Position numbers and translations under genes: made by a program. The notes beneath the pieces are model-generated. The model saw nothing but the letters and a program-made list of their open reading frames with translations, was not told the origin of the DNA and did not search any database. From positions 4,966,001 to 5,030,000 of the forward strand of contig NZ_CP109446.1 of the NCBI RefSeq assembly GCF_036227265.1: DNA of 64,000 bases, in the 5' to 3' direction. Shown here in pieces: positions 34,287 to 43,140 of this stretch; position 1 is the first letter of the stretch, and each line of letters starts with the position of its first letter. Source of the stretch: Streptomyces sp. NBC_01476 (GTDB taxonomy: Bacteria > Actinomycetota > Actinomycetes > Streptomycetales > Streptomycetaceae).

Positions 34287-37277
34287 ATGCTGACATTGCA
34301 GGAAGCCCTGCTGGCACTGACCCGGTACTGGACCGAGCAGGGCTGCATGGTGGTGCAGCCGATGAACACCGAGGTGGGGGCGGGCACCCTCAATCCGGCC
34401 ACCGCGCTGCGCGTCCTGGGGCCCGAGCCGTGGCGGGTCGCGTACGTCGAGCCCAGCGTGCGGCCCGACGACAGCCGGTACGGCGACAACCCGAACCGGC
34501 TGCAGACGCACACCCAGTTCCAGGTCGTCCTCAAGCCGGAGCCCGGCAACGCGCAGGAGCTCTACCTGGGGAGCCTGCGGGTGCTCGGCATCGACATCCG
34601 GGCGCACGACGTGCGGTTCGTCGAGGACAACTGGGCCTCTCCCGCGCTGGGTGCCTGGGGCCTCGGCTGGGAAGTGTGGCTGGACGGCCTGGAGATCACC
34701 CAGTTCACGTACTTCCAGCAGGCCGGCGGGATGACGCTGGACCCGGTCTCGGTGGAGATCACCTACGGCGTCGAGCGGATCATCATGGCGCTCCAGGGCG
34801 TCTCCCACTTCAAGGACATCGCGTACGCGCCCGGCATCTCCTACGGCGAGGCGTTCGGCCAGGCCGAGTACGAGATGAGCCGCTACTACCTGGACGACGC
34901 GGACATCGCGGCCAACCGCGAGCTGTTCACCGCGTACGCCGCCGAGGCGGACCGGCTGGTCGCCGCAGGACTGCCGGTGCCCGCGCACACCTTCGTGCTC
35001 AAGTGCTCGCACACCTTCAACGTGCTCGATGCCCGGGGGGCGATCTCCACCACCGAGCGGGCCCGGGCCTTCGCCCGGATGCGGACCCTGACCCGGCAGA
35101 TCGCCGAGCTGTGGGTGCGGCGCCGCGAGGAACTGGCGTACCCGCTGCTCCCCGCGGAGGTGCCCGCCGCGGCGGAAACGCGGCCGGCGCCGGTGACGTA
35201 CCCGGAGACCGGCGCACCGGCCCCGCTGGCCTTCGAGATCGGCACCGAGGAGATGCCGCCGCACGAGGTGACCAGGACCGTGGCCGCGGTGCGCGAGCAA
35301 CTCACCGCGCGGCTGGGGGAGTCGCGGTTGGAGCACGGGGAGATCACCGTGGTGGGCTCGCCCCGGCGGGTGGTCGCCACCGTGCTCGGCGTCGCCCCGC
35401 GCGAGCCGGACTACGAGCGGACGGAGCGCGGGCCGCGGGTCACCGGGGCCTTCGACGCGGACGGCGCCCCGACCAGGGCGGCGCTCGGGTTCGCCGCGTC
35501 CAAGGGGATCGACGTCCAGGACCTCCAGCGGGTGACGGCCGGTGGCGTCGAGTACGTCGGCGTGGTCCGTCAGGTCGCGGGGCGCCCGGCCACCGAGGTG
35601 CTGGCCGGGATCCTGCCGGGGATCGTGACCGGTCTGCGGGCCGAGAAGAACATGCGCTGGGGCGTGGCGGGGCTGACGTTCACCCGGCCGGTCCGCCGGC
35701 TGCTGGCGCTGCTCGGCGAGGAGGTGGTGCCCTTCACCGTCGCCACCCTGACCGCCGGCCGCACCACCGCGGTGCACCGCACCGCCGATCAGCCCGTCGT
35801 GGAGATCCCGTCCGCGGCCGGCTACCTGGACACGCTGGCCGCCCACGGGATCATCGCGGACGCGGACCGGCGCCGGGAGATCATCACCGGTACGGCGGTG
35901 GAACTCGCCGCGTCCGCCGGCGGCCGGATCGACCCGGAGCACGAGCGGGCACTGATCGACGAGATCACCAACCTCGTGGAGCAGCCCACGCCGATCCTCG
36001 GCGGCTTCGATCCGAAGTACCTCGACCTGCCGGCCGGCGTCCTCACCACGGTGATGAAGAAGCACCAGCGGTATCTGCCGGTCCGCGACGGCGACGGCCG
36101 GCTGCTGCCGTACTTCGTCACGGTCGCCAACGGGGACTGCGACCAGGACGCGGTCCGGCGCGGCAACGAGGCGGTGCTGCGGGCTCGGTACGAGGACGCG
36201 GGGTTCTTCTGGCGGCAGGATCTGGGGACCCCGCTCGACACGATGCGGGAGAGCCTGGCCCGGCTGACGTTCGAGACGCGGCTCGGCTCGGTCGCCGACC
36301 GCGCGGAGCGGATCGCGGCGGTCGCAACCGAGCTGGCCGACCGGATCGGGCTGGACGAGGACGAGCGGGAGACGCTGGCCAGGGCCGCGCGGCTGGCCAA
36401 GTTCGACCTGGGCTCCGCGATGGTGATCGAGCTGTCGAGCCTGGCGGGGGTGATGGCCCGCGAGTACGCGCTGCGGGCCGGTGAGCCGGAGGGGGTGGCG
36501 CAGGCGCTCTACGAGATGGAGCTGCCGCGCCAGGCCGGTGACGCGCTGCCGGAGTCCCTGCCCGGGGCGGTGCTGGCGCTGGCCGACCGCTTCGACCTGC
36601 TGGCCGGGCTCTTCGCCATCGGGTCGGCGCCCACCGGCAGTTCGGACCCGTTCGGCCTGCGGCGGGCCGCGCTCGGCGTGGTCAACATCCTGCGGGCCCA
36701 TGAGCGGCTCGCCCCGGTGACGATCAGCGCCGGGCTGGCGGTCGCGGCCGGCCACGAACCGGTGGTGCCGGACGACGCGGTCCTGGCCGAGGCGCTGGAC
36801 TTCACGGTGCGGCGGTTCGGGCAGCAGATGCTGGAGCGGGGGTACGCGGTGGCCGAGGTGCGCGCGGTGATGCCGCTCGCGTCGAGTCCGGCGCGGGCGG
36901 AGAAGAGCCTGGGGCAGCTCGGTGAGCTGCTCAAGGACCCGGGCTTTCAGCGGCTGGCCGCGGCGTTGCAGCGGGTGCGGCGGATCGTGCCGGCGGGGAC
37001 GGAGGCGCGGTACGACCCGGCGCTTTTCGACGCAGCGGCGGAGCGGGGGCTGGCGGATGCGGTGGAGAAGGTGAGGGTTGCGGGGGGTGCGGGTGCGGGG
37101 GATCTCCGGCGGTTCGCGGCGGAGGCGGCGCCGCTGGCCGCGGCGGTTGACGCGTTCTTCGAGGGGGTGCTGGTGATGGCGGATGACGCGGGGGTGCGGG
37201 GGAATCGGCTGGGGTTGCTGGCGCGGGTGAACGAGACGGCGGCGGGGGTGCTGGGGTGGGGGGAGCTCACGGGGTAG
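34287..37277 (+). CDS. glyS: Glycyl-tRNA synthetase, alpha and beta subunits fused (bacterial type)
   Basis: 996 aa, close to the sum of separate GlyQ (about 303) and GlyS (about 690). Residues 1-~290 match the alpha subunit: YWTEQGCMVVQPMNTEVGAG, NPNRLQTHTQFQVVLKPEPG, EDNWASPALGAWGLGWEVWL, TQFTYFQQAGG. A Pro/Ala linker (about 290-312) leads to the beta subunit, starting LAFEIGTEEMPPHEVTRT, with MKKHQRYLPV, DAGFFWRQDLGTPLD and an HD-like and anticodon-binding C-terminus. Charges tRNA-Gly with glycine. Actinobacteria as I know them use the unrelated alpha2 enzyme, so this may be a second, acquired or replacement synthetase. The start is set by GAGGTT before ATG. The last 200 codons are G-rich like the neighbouring accessory DNA. 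Confidence 0.92.
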   Translation: MLTLQEALLALTRYWTEQGCMVVQPMNTEVGAGTLNPATALRVLGPEPWRVAYVEPSVRPDDSRYGDNPNRLQTHTQFQVVLKPEPGNAQELYLGSLRVLGIDIRAHDVRFVEDNWASPALGAWGLGWEVWLDGLEITQFTYFQQAGGMTLDPVSVEITYGVERIIMALQGVSHFKDIAYAPGISYGEAFGQAEYEMSRYYLDDADIAANRELFTAYAAEADRLVAAGLPVPAHTFVLKCSHTFNVLDARGAISTTERARAFARMRTLTRQIAELWVRRREELAYPLLPAEVPAAAETRPAPVTYPETGAPAPLAFEIGTEEMPPHEVTRTVAAVREQLTARLGESRLEHGEITVVGSPRRVVATVLGVAPREPDYERTERGPRVTGAFDADGAPTRAALGFAASKGIDVQDLQRVTAGGVEYVGVVRQVAGRPATEVLAGILPGIVTGLRAEKNMRWGVAGLTFTRPVRRLLALLGEEVVPFTVATLTAGRTTAVHRTADQPVVEIPSAAGYLDTLAAHGIIADADRRREIITGTAVELAASAGGRIDPEHERALIDEITNLVEQPTPILGGFDPKYLDLPAGVLTTVMKKHQRYLPVRDGDGRLLPYFVTVANGDCDQDAVRRGNEAVLRARYEDAGFFWRQDLGTPLDTMRESLARLTFETRLGSVADRAERIAAVATELADRIGLDEDERETLARAARLAKFDLGSAMVIELSSLAGVMAREYALRAGEPEGVAQALYEMELPRQAGDALPESLPGAVLALADRFDLLAGLFAIGSAPTGSSDPFGLRRAALGVVNILRAHERLAPVTISAGLAVAAGHEPVVPDDAVLAEALDFTVRRFGQQMLERGYAVAEVRAVMPLASSPARAEKSLGQLGELLKDPGFQRLAAALQRVRRIVPAGTEARYDPALFDAAAERGLADAVEKVRVAGGAGAGDLRRFAAEAAPLAAAVDAFFEGVLVMADDAGVRGNRLGLLARVNETAAGVLGWGELTG

Positions 37278-37737
37278 GGGGGCGCGCGGGGGTGTGGGGT
37301 ACGGGGTGGTCGCGTCCGGTGGGTGGGTGCGGGTGCGCTGGGGTTGCTCGCGCAGTTCCTCCCCCAGACTTCGTCCGGGGGTACCCCCAGCGCCCCTTTG
37401 GGGCCCGTGTCCGGTGGGTGGGTGCGGGTGCGTTGGGGTTGCTCGCGCGGTTCCTCGCGCCCCTTCGGGGCCTCGGTGGATTAAGAGGGGGTTAAACGGG
37501 GCTTAAGGAGGGGGCGGGTGGGGGTTTTCGCAGGTCAGGAGGGGGGTGGGGGGAAGGGGGAGGGTTGGCCGGGGCGGGGGGCGTGCGTAGCATCAGGGCC
37601 CGTCGGCGGCGGCCGGCCGGGGCGGAGGCGGGTGCCTCCGACGTGGTGCGTGCTCACCTGGGTGGTCCTCGGGGCACGCGTCCGGCCGCCGCCGCGCGGA
37701 AGACCTGATCTCCCCCACAGACAAGGTACGTACGCCC
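37278..37737. repeat. Repeat-rich gap with copy C of the dispersed repeat
   Basis: 460 bp between glyS and the GH16 gene. A 47-bp unit starting GTCCGGTGGGTGGGTGCGGG occurs at 37314-37360 and again at 37409-37455 with two differences. Both end in TTGCTCGCGC[A/G]GTTCCT. The first is followed by the nested CCCCCAGACTTCGTCCGGGG insert in inverted orientation. The last 250 bp are G-rich with no gene; the promoter of the GH16 gene must lie there but is not obvious. Confidence 0.75.
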
Positions 37738-39054
37738 ATGGCTGCACATCGCGCGCGCCGCTACTCGCTCGGCGGACTCGTCCTCCTGGTCGCCGCCGCC
37801 CTCGTCACCGCCGTCCTGGTGTCCACCACCGGCCCCGCCGCCCGCAAGGCGGACGCCGCCGCCGCGCAGAGCTGGTCCGACGAGTTCGACGGGGCCGCGG
37901 GAAGCGCCCCCGACCCCGCGAAGTGGACCCATGAGACCGGCGGGTCCGGGAACGGCAACCACGAGCTGGAGTACTACACCAACAGCACGAGCAACGCGTC
38001 CCTCGACGGCGCCGGGCACCTGGTGATCACCGCCCGCAAGAACACCGACGCCGGCCTCAGCTGCTGGAACGGCCCCTGCCAGTACACCTCGGCCCGGCTC
38101 AACACGGCCTCGACCTTCACCCAGGCCTACGGGCACTTCGAGGCCCGGATCAAGATCCCGCGCGGCCAGGGCATGTGGCCGGCCTTCTGGATGATGGGCA
38201 ACGACATCGGCAACGTCGGCTGGCCGAACAACGGCGAGCTGGACGTGATGGAGAACATCGGCAAGGAGCCGGGCAGCGTCCACGGCACCATCCACGGCCC
38301 CGGCTACTCCGGTGCGAACGGCATCGGCGCCGGCTACACCCTGCCCGGCGGCGCGGCCTTCGCGGACGACTTCCACACCTTCGCCGTCGACTGGAGCCCC
38401 ACCGCGATCACCTGGTCGGTGGACGGGACGGCGTACGAGACCCGCACCCCGGCCGACGCGCACGGCAACAAGTGGGTCTTCGACCACCCGTTCTTCATCA
38501 TCCTGAACCTGGCGGTCGGCGGTGACTGGCCGGGCTCCCCCGACGGTGCCACCGCGTTCCCGCAGAGCATGACCGTCGACTACGTCCGCGCCACCGCCTG
38601 GAACGGCAGCAGCACCACCACCGGCGGCTCGGCCACCGGCGGGTCCGGGACCAGCGCGCCCACCGCCCCGGCCAAGAGCGGCGCGATCAAGGGCATCGGC
38701 GGCATGTGCGCCGATGTCGCCGGCGGTTCGTCCGCCGACCGCACCCCGATCCAGCTGCACAACTGCACCGGCAACGCGGCCCAGCAGTGGACCATCGGCT
38801 CCGACGGCACCGTCCGGGCGCTCGGCAAGTGCCTGGACGTCAACGCCGCGTCCACCGCCGACGGCGCCGCCGTCCAGCTCTACGGCTGCAACGGCACCAA
38901 GGCGCAGCAGTGGACGTACACCGCGGCCCACGACCTGACCAACACCGGCGCCAACAAGTGCCTGGACGCCACCGGCAACTCCGCCGCGGACGGCACCCGG
39001 CTGCAGATCTGGTCCTGCACGGGCGGCGCCAACCAGAAGTGGACGGTCGGCTGA
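37738..39054 (+). CDS. Secreted GH16 beta-glucanase with C-terminal ricin-type lectin domain
   Basis: 438 aa. Signal peptide with the hydrophobic core GGLVLLVAAALVTAVLVS and likely cleavage after ADAAAA near residue 42. The GH16 domain (about 45-290) carries the catalytic E-x-D-x-x-E in GELDVMENIG, with RGQGMWPAFWMM before it and NLAVGGDWPG after it, typical of laminarinase-like endo-1,3-beta-glucanases. A Ser/Thr/Gly linker leads to a ricin B / CBM13 domain (about 310-438) with three QQW or QKW repeats and GKCLDV/NKCLDA motifs. It probably degrades fungal or algal beta-1,3-glucan outside the cell. Confidence 0.93.
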   Translation: MAAHRARRYSLGGLVLLVAAALVTAVLVSTTGPAARKADAAAAQSWSDEFDGAAGSAPDPAKWTHETGGSGNGNHELEYYTNSTSNASLDGAGHLVITARKNTDAGLSCWNGPCQYTSARLNTASTFTQAYGHFEARIKIPRGQGMWPAFWMMGNDIGNVGWPNNGELDVMENIGKEPGSVHGTIHGPGYSGANGIGAGYTLPGGAAFADDFHTFAVDWSPTAITWSVDGTAYETRTPADAHGNKWVFDHPFFIILNLAVGGDWPGSPDGATAFPQSMTVDYVRATAWNGSSTTTGGSATGGSGTSAPTAPAKSGAIKGIGGMCADVAGGSSADRTPIQLHNCTGNAAQQWTIGSDGTVRALGKCLDVNAASTADGAAVQLYGCNGTKAQQWTYTAAHDLTNTGANKCLDATGNSAADGTRLQIWSCTGGANQKWTVG

Positions 39055-39073
39055 CGCCGGCCGGGCAACGGGC

Positions 39074-39129
39074 AACACCGGCCAAGAGCACGCTCGTTCG
39101 GGCACGACCGGGTGACCTTGGCCGGTGTT
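39074..39129. terminator. 13-bp inverted repeat between GH16 and malectin-like genes
   Basis: AACACCGGCCAAG (39074-39086) and CTTGGCCGGTGTT (39117-39129) are perfect complements 30 bp apart. Could be a terminator for the GH16 gene or an operator for the next gene; there is no T tract. Confidence 0.45.
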
Positions 39130-39202
39130 ACGTTTCCCCGGGCGCGCCCACTGTCCTCACCCCCCACCGGGCGCGGCCATCAGGGACGAGGGAGGAACCG
39201 CA

Positions 39203-39823
39203 ATGCGGAACAAGGACGCCTGGAAGTCAAGGAGCACGGTGCGCAACCCGGTCGCGGTGTTAACGGTCGCGGCGGCGCTGGCGGCCGTCGGGCTGGCCGG
39301 AGCCGGCACGGCGCAGGCCGACCCGGTCGCGCCCGGTGTGTCGGTCGACATCGGCGGCAGCGGGGACGGCGGCACCTTCGTCGCCGACACCTACGGCACC
39401 GGGGGCATCCCCGACACCAAGCCGGACAGCGTCGCCAGCCTGCCCAACTGGGGACCGACCGTCGCCCACCCCATCCCGGCGGCGGTCTGGAACACCTCAC
39501 GCTTCACCGAGTCGAGCTACTCGGTGCCCGGTCTCACGCCGGGCGCGACCTATCAGCTGCGGCTGTACTTCCTGGACTGGTACTACCAGCAGGCCGGCAA
39601 GCGGGTCTTCGATGTGGCGGTCGACGGCGCCACGGTGCTGACCGACTTCGACATCACCGGCACCGCCCAGGCCCGCGGGGCCGACGGCCAGGAGTCGTTC
39701 GGTGTGGAGGAGGACTTCCCGGTGACGGTGCCGGCCGATGGCACGGTGACCGTCGACTTCATCCGCGGCGCCGAGAACCAGCCGCAGGTCAACGCACTGG
39801 TGATCGTGCCGGCCGACTCCTGA
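39203..39823 (+). CDS. Secreted malectin-like carbohydrate-binding protein
   Basis: 206 aa; ATG after GGAGGAACC. Signal peptide NPVAVLTVAAALAAVGLAGA with cleavage near AQA-DPV. The mature protein is essentially one beta-sandwich of the malectin / CBM57 type: VSVDIGGSGDGGTFVADTY, a GLTPGATYQLRLYFLDWYY strand, FDVAVDGATVLTDFDI, and a late VTVDFIRGAENQPQVNALV strand. No catalytic domain, so it is probably a free carbohydrate-binding protein acting near the neighbouring glucanase. The ligand is not predictable from sequence. Confidence 0.8.
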   Translation: MRNKDAWKSRSTVRNPVAVLTVAAALAAVGLAGAGTAQADPVAPGVSVDIGGSGDGGTFVADTYGTGGIPDTKPDSVASLPNWGPTVAHPIPAAVWNTSRFTESSYSVPGLTPGATYQLRLYFLDWYYQQAGKRVFDVAVDGATVLTDFDITGTAQARGADGQESFGVEEDFPVTVPADGTVTVDFIRGAENQPQVNALVIVPADS

Positions 39824-40236
39824 CCGGCCCGGATCCGACACTGTTCGGACCGGACCGGGTTTGGCACGGGATCGGGCCGGGGTAAGCTTCCCGGCCCGAT
39901 TGGCCACGGCCATGCCGTCTATGGCAGACTACTCAAGTTGCTCGGTCGAGCGCCGATGCTGCGCGCCTCCCGTCGGGAGGACCGGAAGCGAGTCCCACAG
40001 TACTCGTCGCCTTATCTGCCTCACGGGGCAGCGCTGGGGCGGACGTACGGGAATCTTCCGGGAAGTGTCAGTGCGGTTCCGGCCAGGCATCCGGTGGGTG
40101 GTATCTCCCACGCAAACCCGTTGGCACGGATTTCCGCATGCGGAAAACCATGGCGAGGGGCGCGACACGCCCGACCGCGTGGGTCGGGCAAGCGGGTGTC
40201 AAGAGCGTAAATAGAGACAAGGACTACGGAGTAGCC
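39824..40236 (+). promoter_or_regulatory. S10 operon upstream region and leader
   Basis: 413 bp. A hairpin ATCGGGCCGGG / CCCGGCCCGAT (39871-39881, 39890-39900) probably ends the preceding transcript. CAGACT (39925-39930) may be a -10. A 16-bp perfect palindrome TTTCCGCATGCGGAAA lies at 40131-40146, and the hairpin CCCGACC-GCGTG-GGTCGGG (40170-40188) is shared with the rpsL leader, here enclosed by GACAC / GTGTC (40164-40168, 40196-40200). The rpsJ ribosome site is ACGGAG. Confidence 0.65.
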
Positions 40237-40545
40237 ATGGCGGGACAGAAGATCCGCATCCGGCTCAAGGCCTACGACCACGAGGTCATCGACTCCTCGG
40301 CGAAGAAGATCGTCGAGACGGTGACGCGTACTGGTGCGCAGGTCGCGGGCCCGGTGCCGCTGCCCACTGAGAAGAACGTGTACTGCGTCATCAAGTCGCC
40401 GCACAAGTACAAGGACTCGCGCGAGCACTTCGAGATGCGCACGCACAAGCGCCTGATCGACATCCTCGACCCGACGCCCAAGACCGTTGACTCGTTGATG
40501 CGCCTGGACCTGCCGGCCGGCGTTGACATCGAGATCAAGCTCTGA
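40237..40545 (+). CDS. rpsJ: 30S ribosomal protein S10
   Basis: 102 aa, the exact Streptomyces length. S10 is in the 30S head and binds the NusG KOW domain during transcription-translation coupling (and NusB in antitermination). Landmarks: IRIRLKAYDHEVIDSSAKKI, GPVPLPTEKNVYCVIKSPH, EHFEMRTHKRLIDI. First gene of the S10 cluster. Other in-frame starts upstream fall within the structured leader and lack ribosome sites. Confidence 0.99.
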   Translation: MAGQKIRIRLKAYDHEVIDSSAKKIVETVTRTGAQVAGPVPLPTEKNVYCVIKSPHKYKDSREHFEMRTHKRLIDILDPTPKTVDSLMRLDLPAGVDIEIKL

Positions 40546-40559
40546 GAGGCGCGGAGAAG

Positions 40560-41204
40560 ATGACCAAGCAGATCAAGGGCATCCTGGGCGAGAAGCTCGG
40601 CATGACCCAGGTCTGGGACGAGAACAACCGTGTCGTCCCGGTGACCGTCGTCAAGGCCGGCCCGAACGTCGTGACCCAGGTGCGTACCAACGACACCGAC
40701 GGCTACGAGTCGGTCCAGCTCGCCTTCGGCGAGATCGACCCCCGCAAGGTGAACAAGCCGCTCAAGGGCCACTTCGCCAAGGCCGATGTCACCCCCCGCC
40801 GCCACCTGGTCGAGCTGCGTACCGCAGACGCCGGTGAGTACACGCTGGGCCAGGAGATCACCGCTGAGGTGTTCGAGGCCGGCGTCAAGGTGGACGTGAC
40901 CGGCAAGAGCAAGGGCAAGGGCTTCGCCGGTGTCATGAAGCGTCACAACTTCAAGGGCCTGGGCGCCGGACACGGCGTGCAGCGCAAGCACCGTTCGCCG
41001 GGCTCCATCGGCGGCTGTGCCACCCCCGGCCGTGTCTTCAAGGGCATGCGCATGGCGGGTCGCATGGGCAACGAGCGCGTGACCACCCAGAACCTGACCG
41101 TCCACGCCGTTGACGCGGAGAAGGGCCTGCTGCTCATCAAGGGCGCGGTTCCTGGTCCGAACGGCGGCCTCGTCCTGGTCCGCACCGCGGCCAAGGGGGC
41201 CTGA
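40560..41204 (+). CDS. rplC: 50S ribosomal protein L3
   Basis: 214 aa. L3 reaches the peptidyl transferase centre; the loop region GAGHGVQRKHRSPGSIGG is intact. N-terminus MTKQIKGILGEKLGMTQVWD is typical. It lies 14 bp after rpsJ with GGAGAAG before the ATG, and 5 bp before rplD. Confidence 0.99.
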   Translation: MTKQIKGILGEKLGMTQVWDENNRVVPVTVVKAGPNVVTQVRTNDTDGYESVQLAFGEIDPRKVNKPLKGHFAKADVTPRRHLVELRTADAGEYTLGQEITAEVFEAGVKVDVTGKSKGKGFAGVMKRHNFKGLGAGHGVQRKHRSPGSIGGCATPGRVFKGMRMAGRMGNERVTTQNLTVHAVDAEKGLLLIKGAVPGPNGGLVLVRTAAKGA

Positions 41205-41209
41205 GGGAT

Positions 41210-41869
41210 ATGACCACAGTTGACATCCTGTCGCCCGCGGGCGACACCACCGGGACCGTAGAGCTCCCGGCCGAGATCTTCGACGCCAAGGTCAGCATCC
41301 CGCTGATCCACCAGGTCGTCGTCGCGCAGCTGGCCGCCGCCCGTCAGGGCACGCACAAGGTCAAGCGTCGTGGCGAGGTCCGCGGTGGTGGCAAGAAGCC
41401 GTACCGCCAGAAGGGCACCGGCCGCGCCCGTCAGGGCTCGACCCGCGCTCCGCAGTTCGTCGGCGGTGGCGTCGTGCACGGTCCCGTACCGCGCGACTAC
41501 TCGCAGCGGACCCCCAAGAAGATGAAGGCCGCCGCGCTGCGCGCCGCCCTCACCGACCGGGCGCGGCACGACCGCATCCACGTGGTGAGCGGCGTCATCG
41601 AGGGCGAGGCCCCGTCGACCAAGGCAGCCAGGACGCTGTTCGGCAAGATCAGCGAGCGCAAGAACCTGCTGCTGGTCATCGAGCGTGCCGACGAGGCCGC
41701 CTGGCTGTCCGCCCGGAACCTGCCCCAGGTGCACATCCTGGACGCCGGCCAGCTGAACACGTACGACGTGCTCGTCTCCGACGACGTGGTCTTCACCAAG
41801 GCCGCCTTCGACCGTTTTGTCGGCGTCCCCGGTAACGGCGCCGCCGAGACCGAAGGGAGCGACGCCTGA
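41210..41869 (+). CDS. rplD: 50S ribosomal protein L4
   Basis: 219 aa. L4 lines the nascent-peptide tunnel; its extended loop (RRGEVRGGGKKPYRQKGTGR, ARQGSTRAPQFVGGG) is intact, the region where macrolide-resistance changes occur elsewhere. In enterobacteria L4 represses the S10 operon; whether that holds here is not known. The TGA overlaps the rplW ATG by one base. Confidence 0.99.
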   Translation: MTTVDILSPAGDTTGTVELPAEIFDAKVSIPLIHQVVVAQLAAARQGTHKVKRRGEVRGGGKKPYRQKGTGRARQGSTRAPQFVGGGVVHGPVPRDYSQRTPKKMKAAALRAALTDRARHDRIHVVSGVIEGEAPSTKAARTLFGKISERKNLLLVIERADEAAWLSARNLPQVHILDAGQLNTYDVLVSDDVVFTKAAFDRFVGVPGNGAAETEGSDA

Positions 41870-42243
41870 TGGCCGAGCAGACCGACACGCAGACCGACAC
41901 GCAGACCGTGACCGACGCCGTGGTCGAGACCGCGATCACCAGCAAGACGTTCACGGACCCCCGTGACCTCTTGATCAAGCCGGTGGTCTCGGAGAAGAGC
42001 TACGCGCTGCTCGACGAGAACAAGTACACGTTCGTCGTCGACCCGCGTGCGAACAAGACCCAGATCAAGCAGGCCGTCGAGACGGTCTTCCAGGTCAAGG
42101 TCACCGGGGTCAACACGATCAACCGGCAGGGCAAGCGCAAGCGCACCCGCACCGGTTTCGGCAAGCGCTCCAACACCAAGCGCGCCATCGTGACCCTTGC
42201 CGAGGGCGACCGCATCGACATCTTCGGCGGCCCGGTCTCCTAA
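41869..42243 (+). CDS. rplW: 50S ribosomal protein L23
   Basis: 124 aa. L23 sits at the tunnel exit and docks trigger factor and SRP. The core DPRDLLIKPVVSEKSYALLD to VKVTGVNTINRQGKRKRTR is conserved. An N-terminal extension TDTQTDTQTVTDAVVET of repeated Thr-Asp-Thr-Gln precedes the core, encoded by a short DNA repeat; an internal alternative start is not evident. Confidence 0.98.
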   Translation: MAEQTDTQTDTQTVTDAVVETAITSKTFTDPRDLLIKPVVSEKSYALLDENKYTFVVDPRANKTQIKQAVETVFQVKVTGVNTINRQGKRKRTRTGFGKRSNTKRAIVTLAEGDRIDIFGGPVS

Positions 42244-42291
42244 CAGGGACCGGATCGTATCGAAGTCCGGAATTCATCCGAGGACTGAGAA

Positions 42292-43128
42292 ATGGGTATC
42301 CGCAAGTACAAGCCGACGACCCCGGGCCGTCGTGGCTCCAGTGTCGCCGACTTCGTCGAAATCACGCGGTCCACGCCGGAGAAGTCGCTGGTCCGCCCGC
42401 TGCACAGCAAGGGCGGCCGTAACAACGCCGGTCGTGTGACCGTTCGCCACCAAGGTGGTGGCCACAAGCGCGCCTACCGTGTCATCGACTTCCGTCGGCA
42501 CGACAAGGACGGCGTGCCCGCCAAGGTCGCGCACATCGAGTACGACCCCAACCGCACCGCGCGCATCGCGCTGCTGCACTACGCGGACGGCGAGAAGCGC
42601 TACATCCTCGCCCCCGCCCGCCTGCAGCAGGGCGACCGGATCGAGAACGGCGCCAACGCCGACATCAAGCCGGGCAACAACCTGCCGCTGCGCAACATCC
42701 CGGTGGGTACCACGATCCACGCGATCGAGCTGCGGCCCGGTGGCGGCGCGAAGATCTCCCGCTCCGCGGGTGCTTCGGTCCAGCTGCTGGCGAAGGAAGG
42801 CAACATGGCCACCCTTCGCATGCCGTCCGGCGAGGTCCGGATGGTCGACGTCCGCTGCCGCGCCACCATCGGCGAGGTCGGCAACGCCGAGCAGTCCAAC
42901 ATCAACTGGGGCAAGGCCGGCCGGATGCGGTGGAAGGGCGTACGCCCGACCGTCCGCGGTGTGGCCATGAACCCGGTGGACCACCCGCACGGTGGTGGTG
43001 AGGGCAAGACCTCCGGTGGTCGCCACCCGGTCTCCCCGTGGGGTCAGAAGGAAGGTCGTACTCGTTCGCCGAAGAAGGCGAGCAGCAAGTACATCGTCCG
43101 CCGCCGCAAGTCGAACAAGAAGCGCTAG
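42292..43128 (+). CDS. rplB: 50S ribosomal protein L2
   Basis: 278 aa. L2 is needed for subunit joining and peptidyl transferase assembly. Landmarks are IRKYKPTTPGRRGSSVADF, GGRNNAGRVTVRHQGGGHKR and the PVDHPHGGGEGKTSGGRHPV block with the conserved histidine near residue 229. Spacing to rplW is 48 bp with GAGGACTGAG before the start. Confidence 0.99.
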   Translation: MGIRKYKPTTPGRRGSSVADFVEITRSTPEKSLVRPLHSKGGRNNAGRVTVRHQGGGHKRAYRVIDFRRHDKDGVPAKVAHIEYDPNRTARIALLHYADGEKRYILAPARLQQGDRIENGANADIKPGNNLPLRNIPVGTTIHAIELRPGGGAKISRSAGASVQLLAKEGNMATLRMPSGEVRMVDVRCRATIGEVGNAEQSNINWGKAGRMRWKGVRPTVRGVAMNPVDHPHGGGEGKTSGGRHPVSPWGQKEGRTRSPKKASSKYIVRRRKSNKKR

Positions 43129-43140
43129 GAGCGGGTGTAG

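Noticed and set aside
27629..39823. Antibiotic biosynthetic gene cluster
   Set aside because: No polyketide, peptide, terpene or other scaffold synthase; only glycosyltransferase-like, transporter, GlyRS and secreted carbohydrate-active genes.
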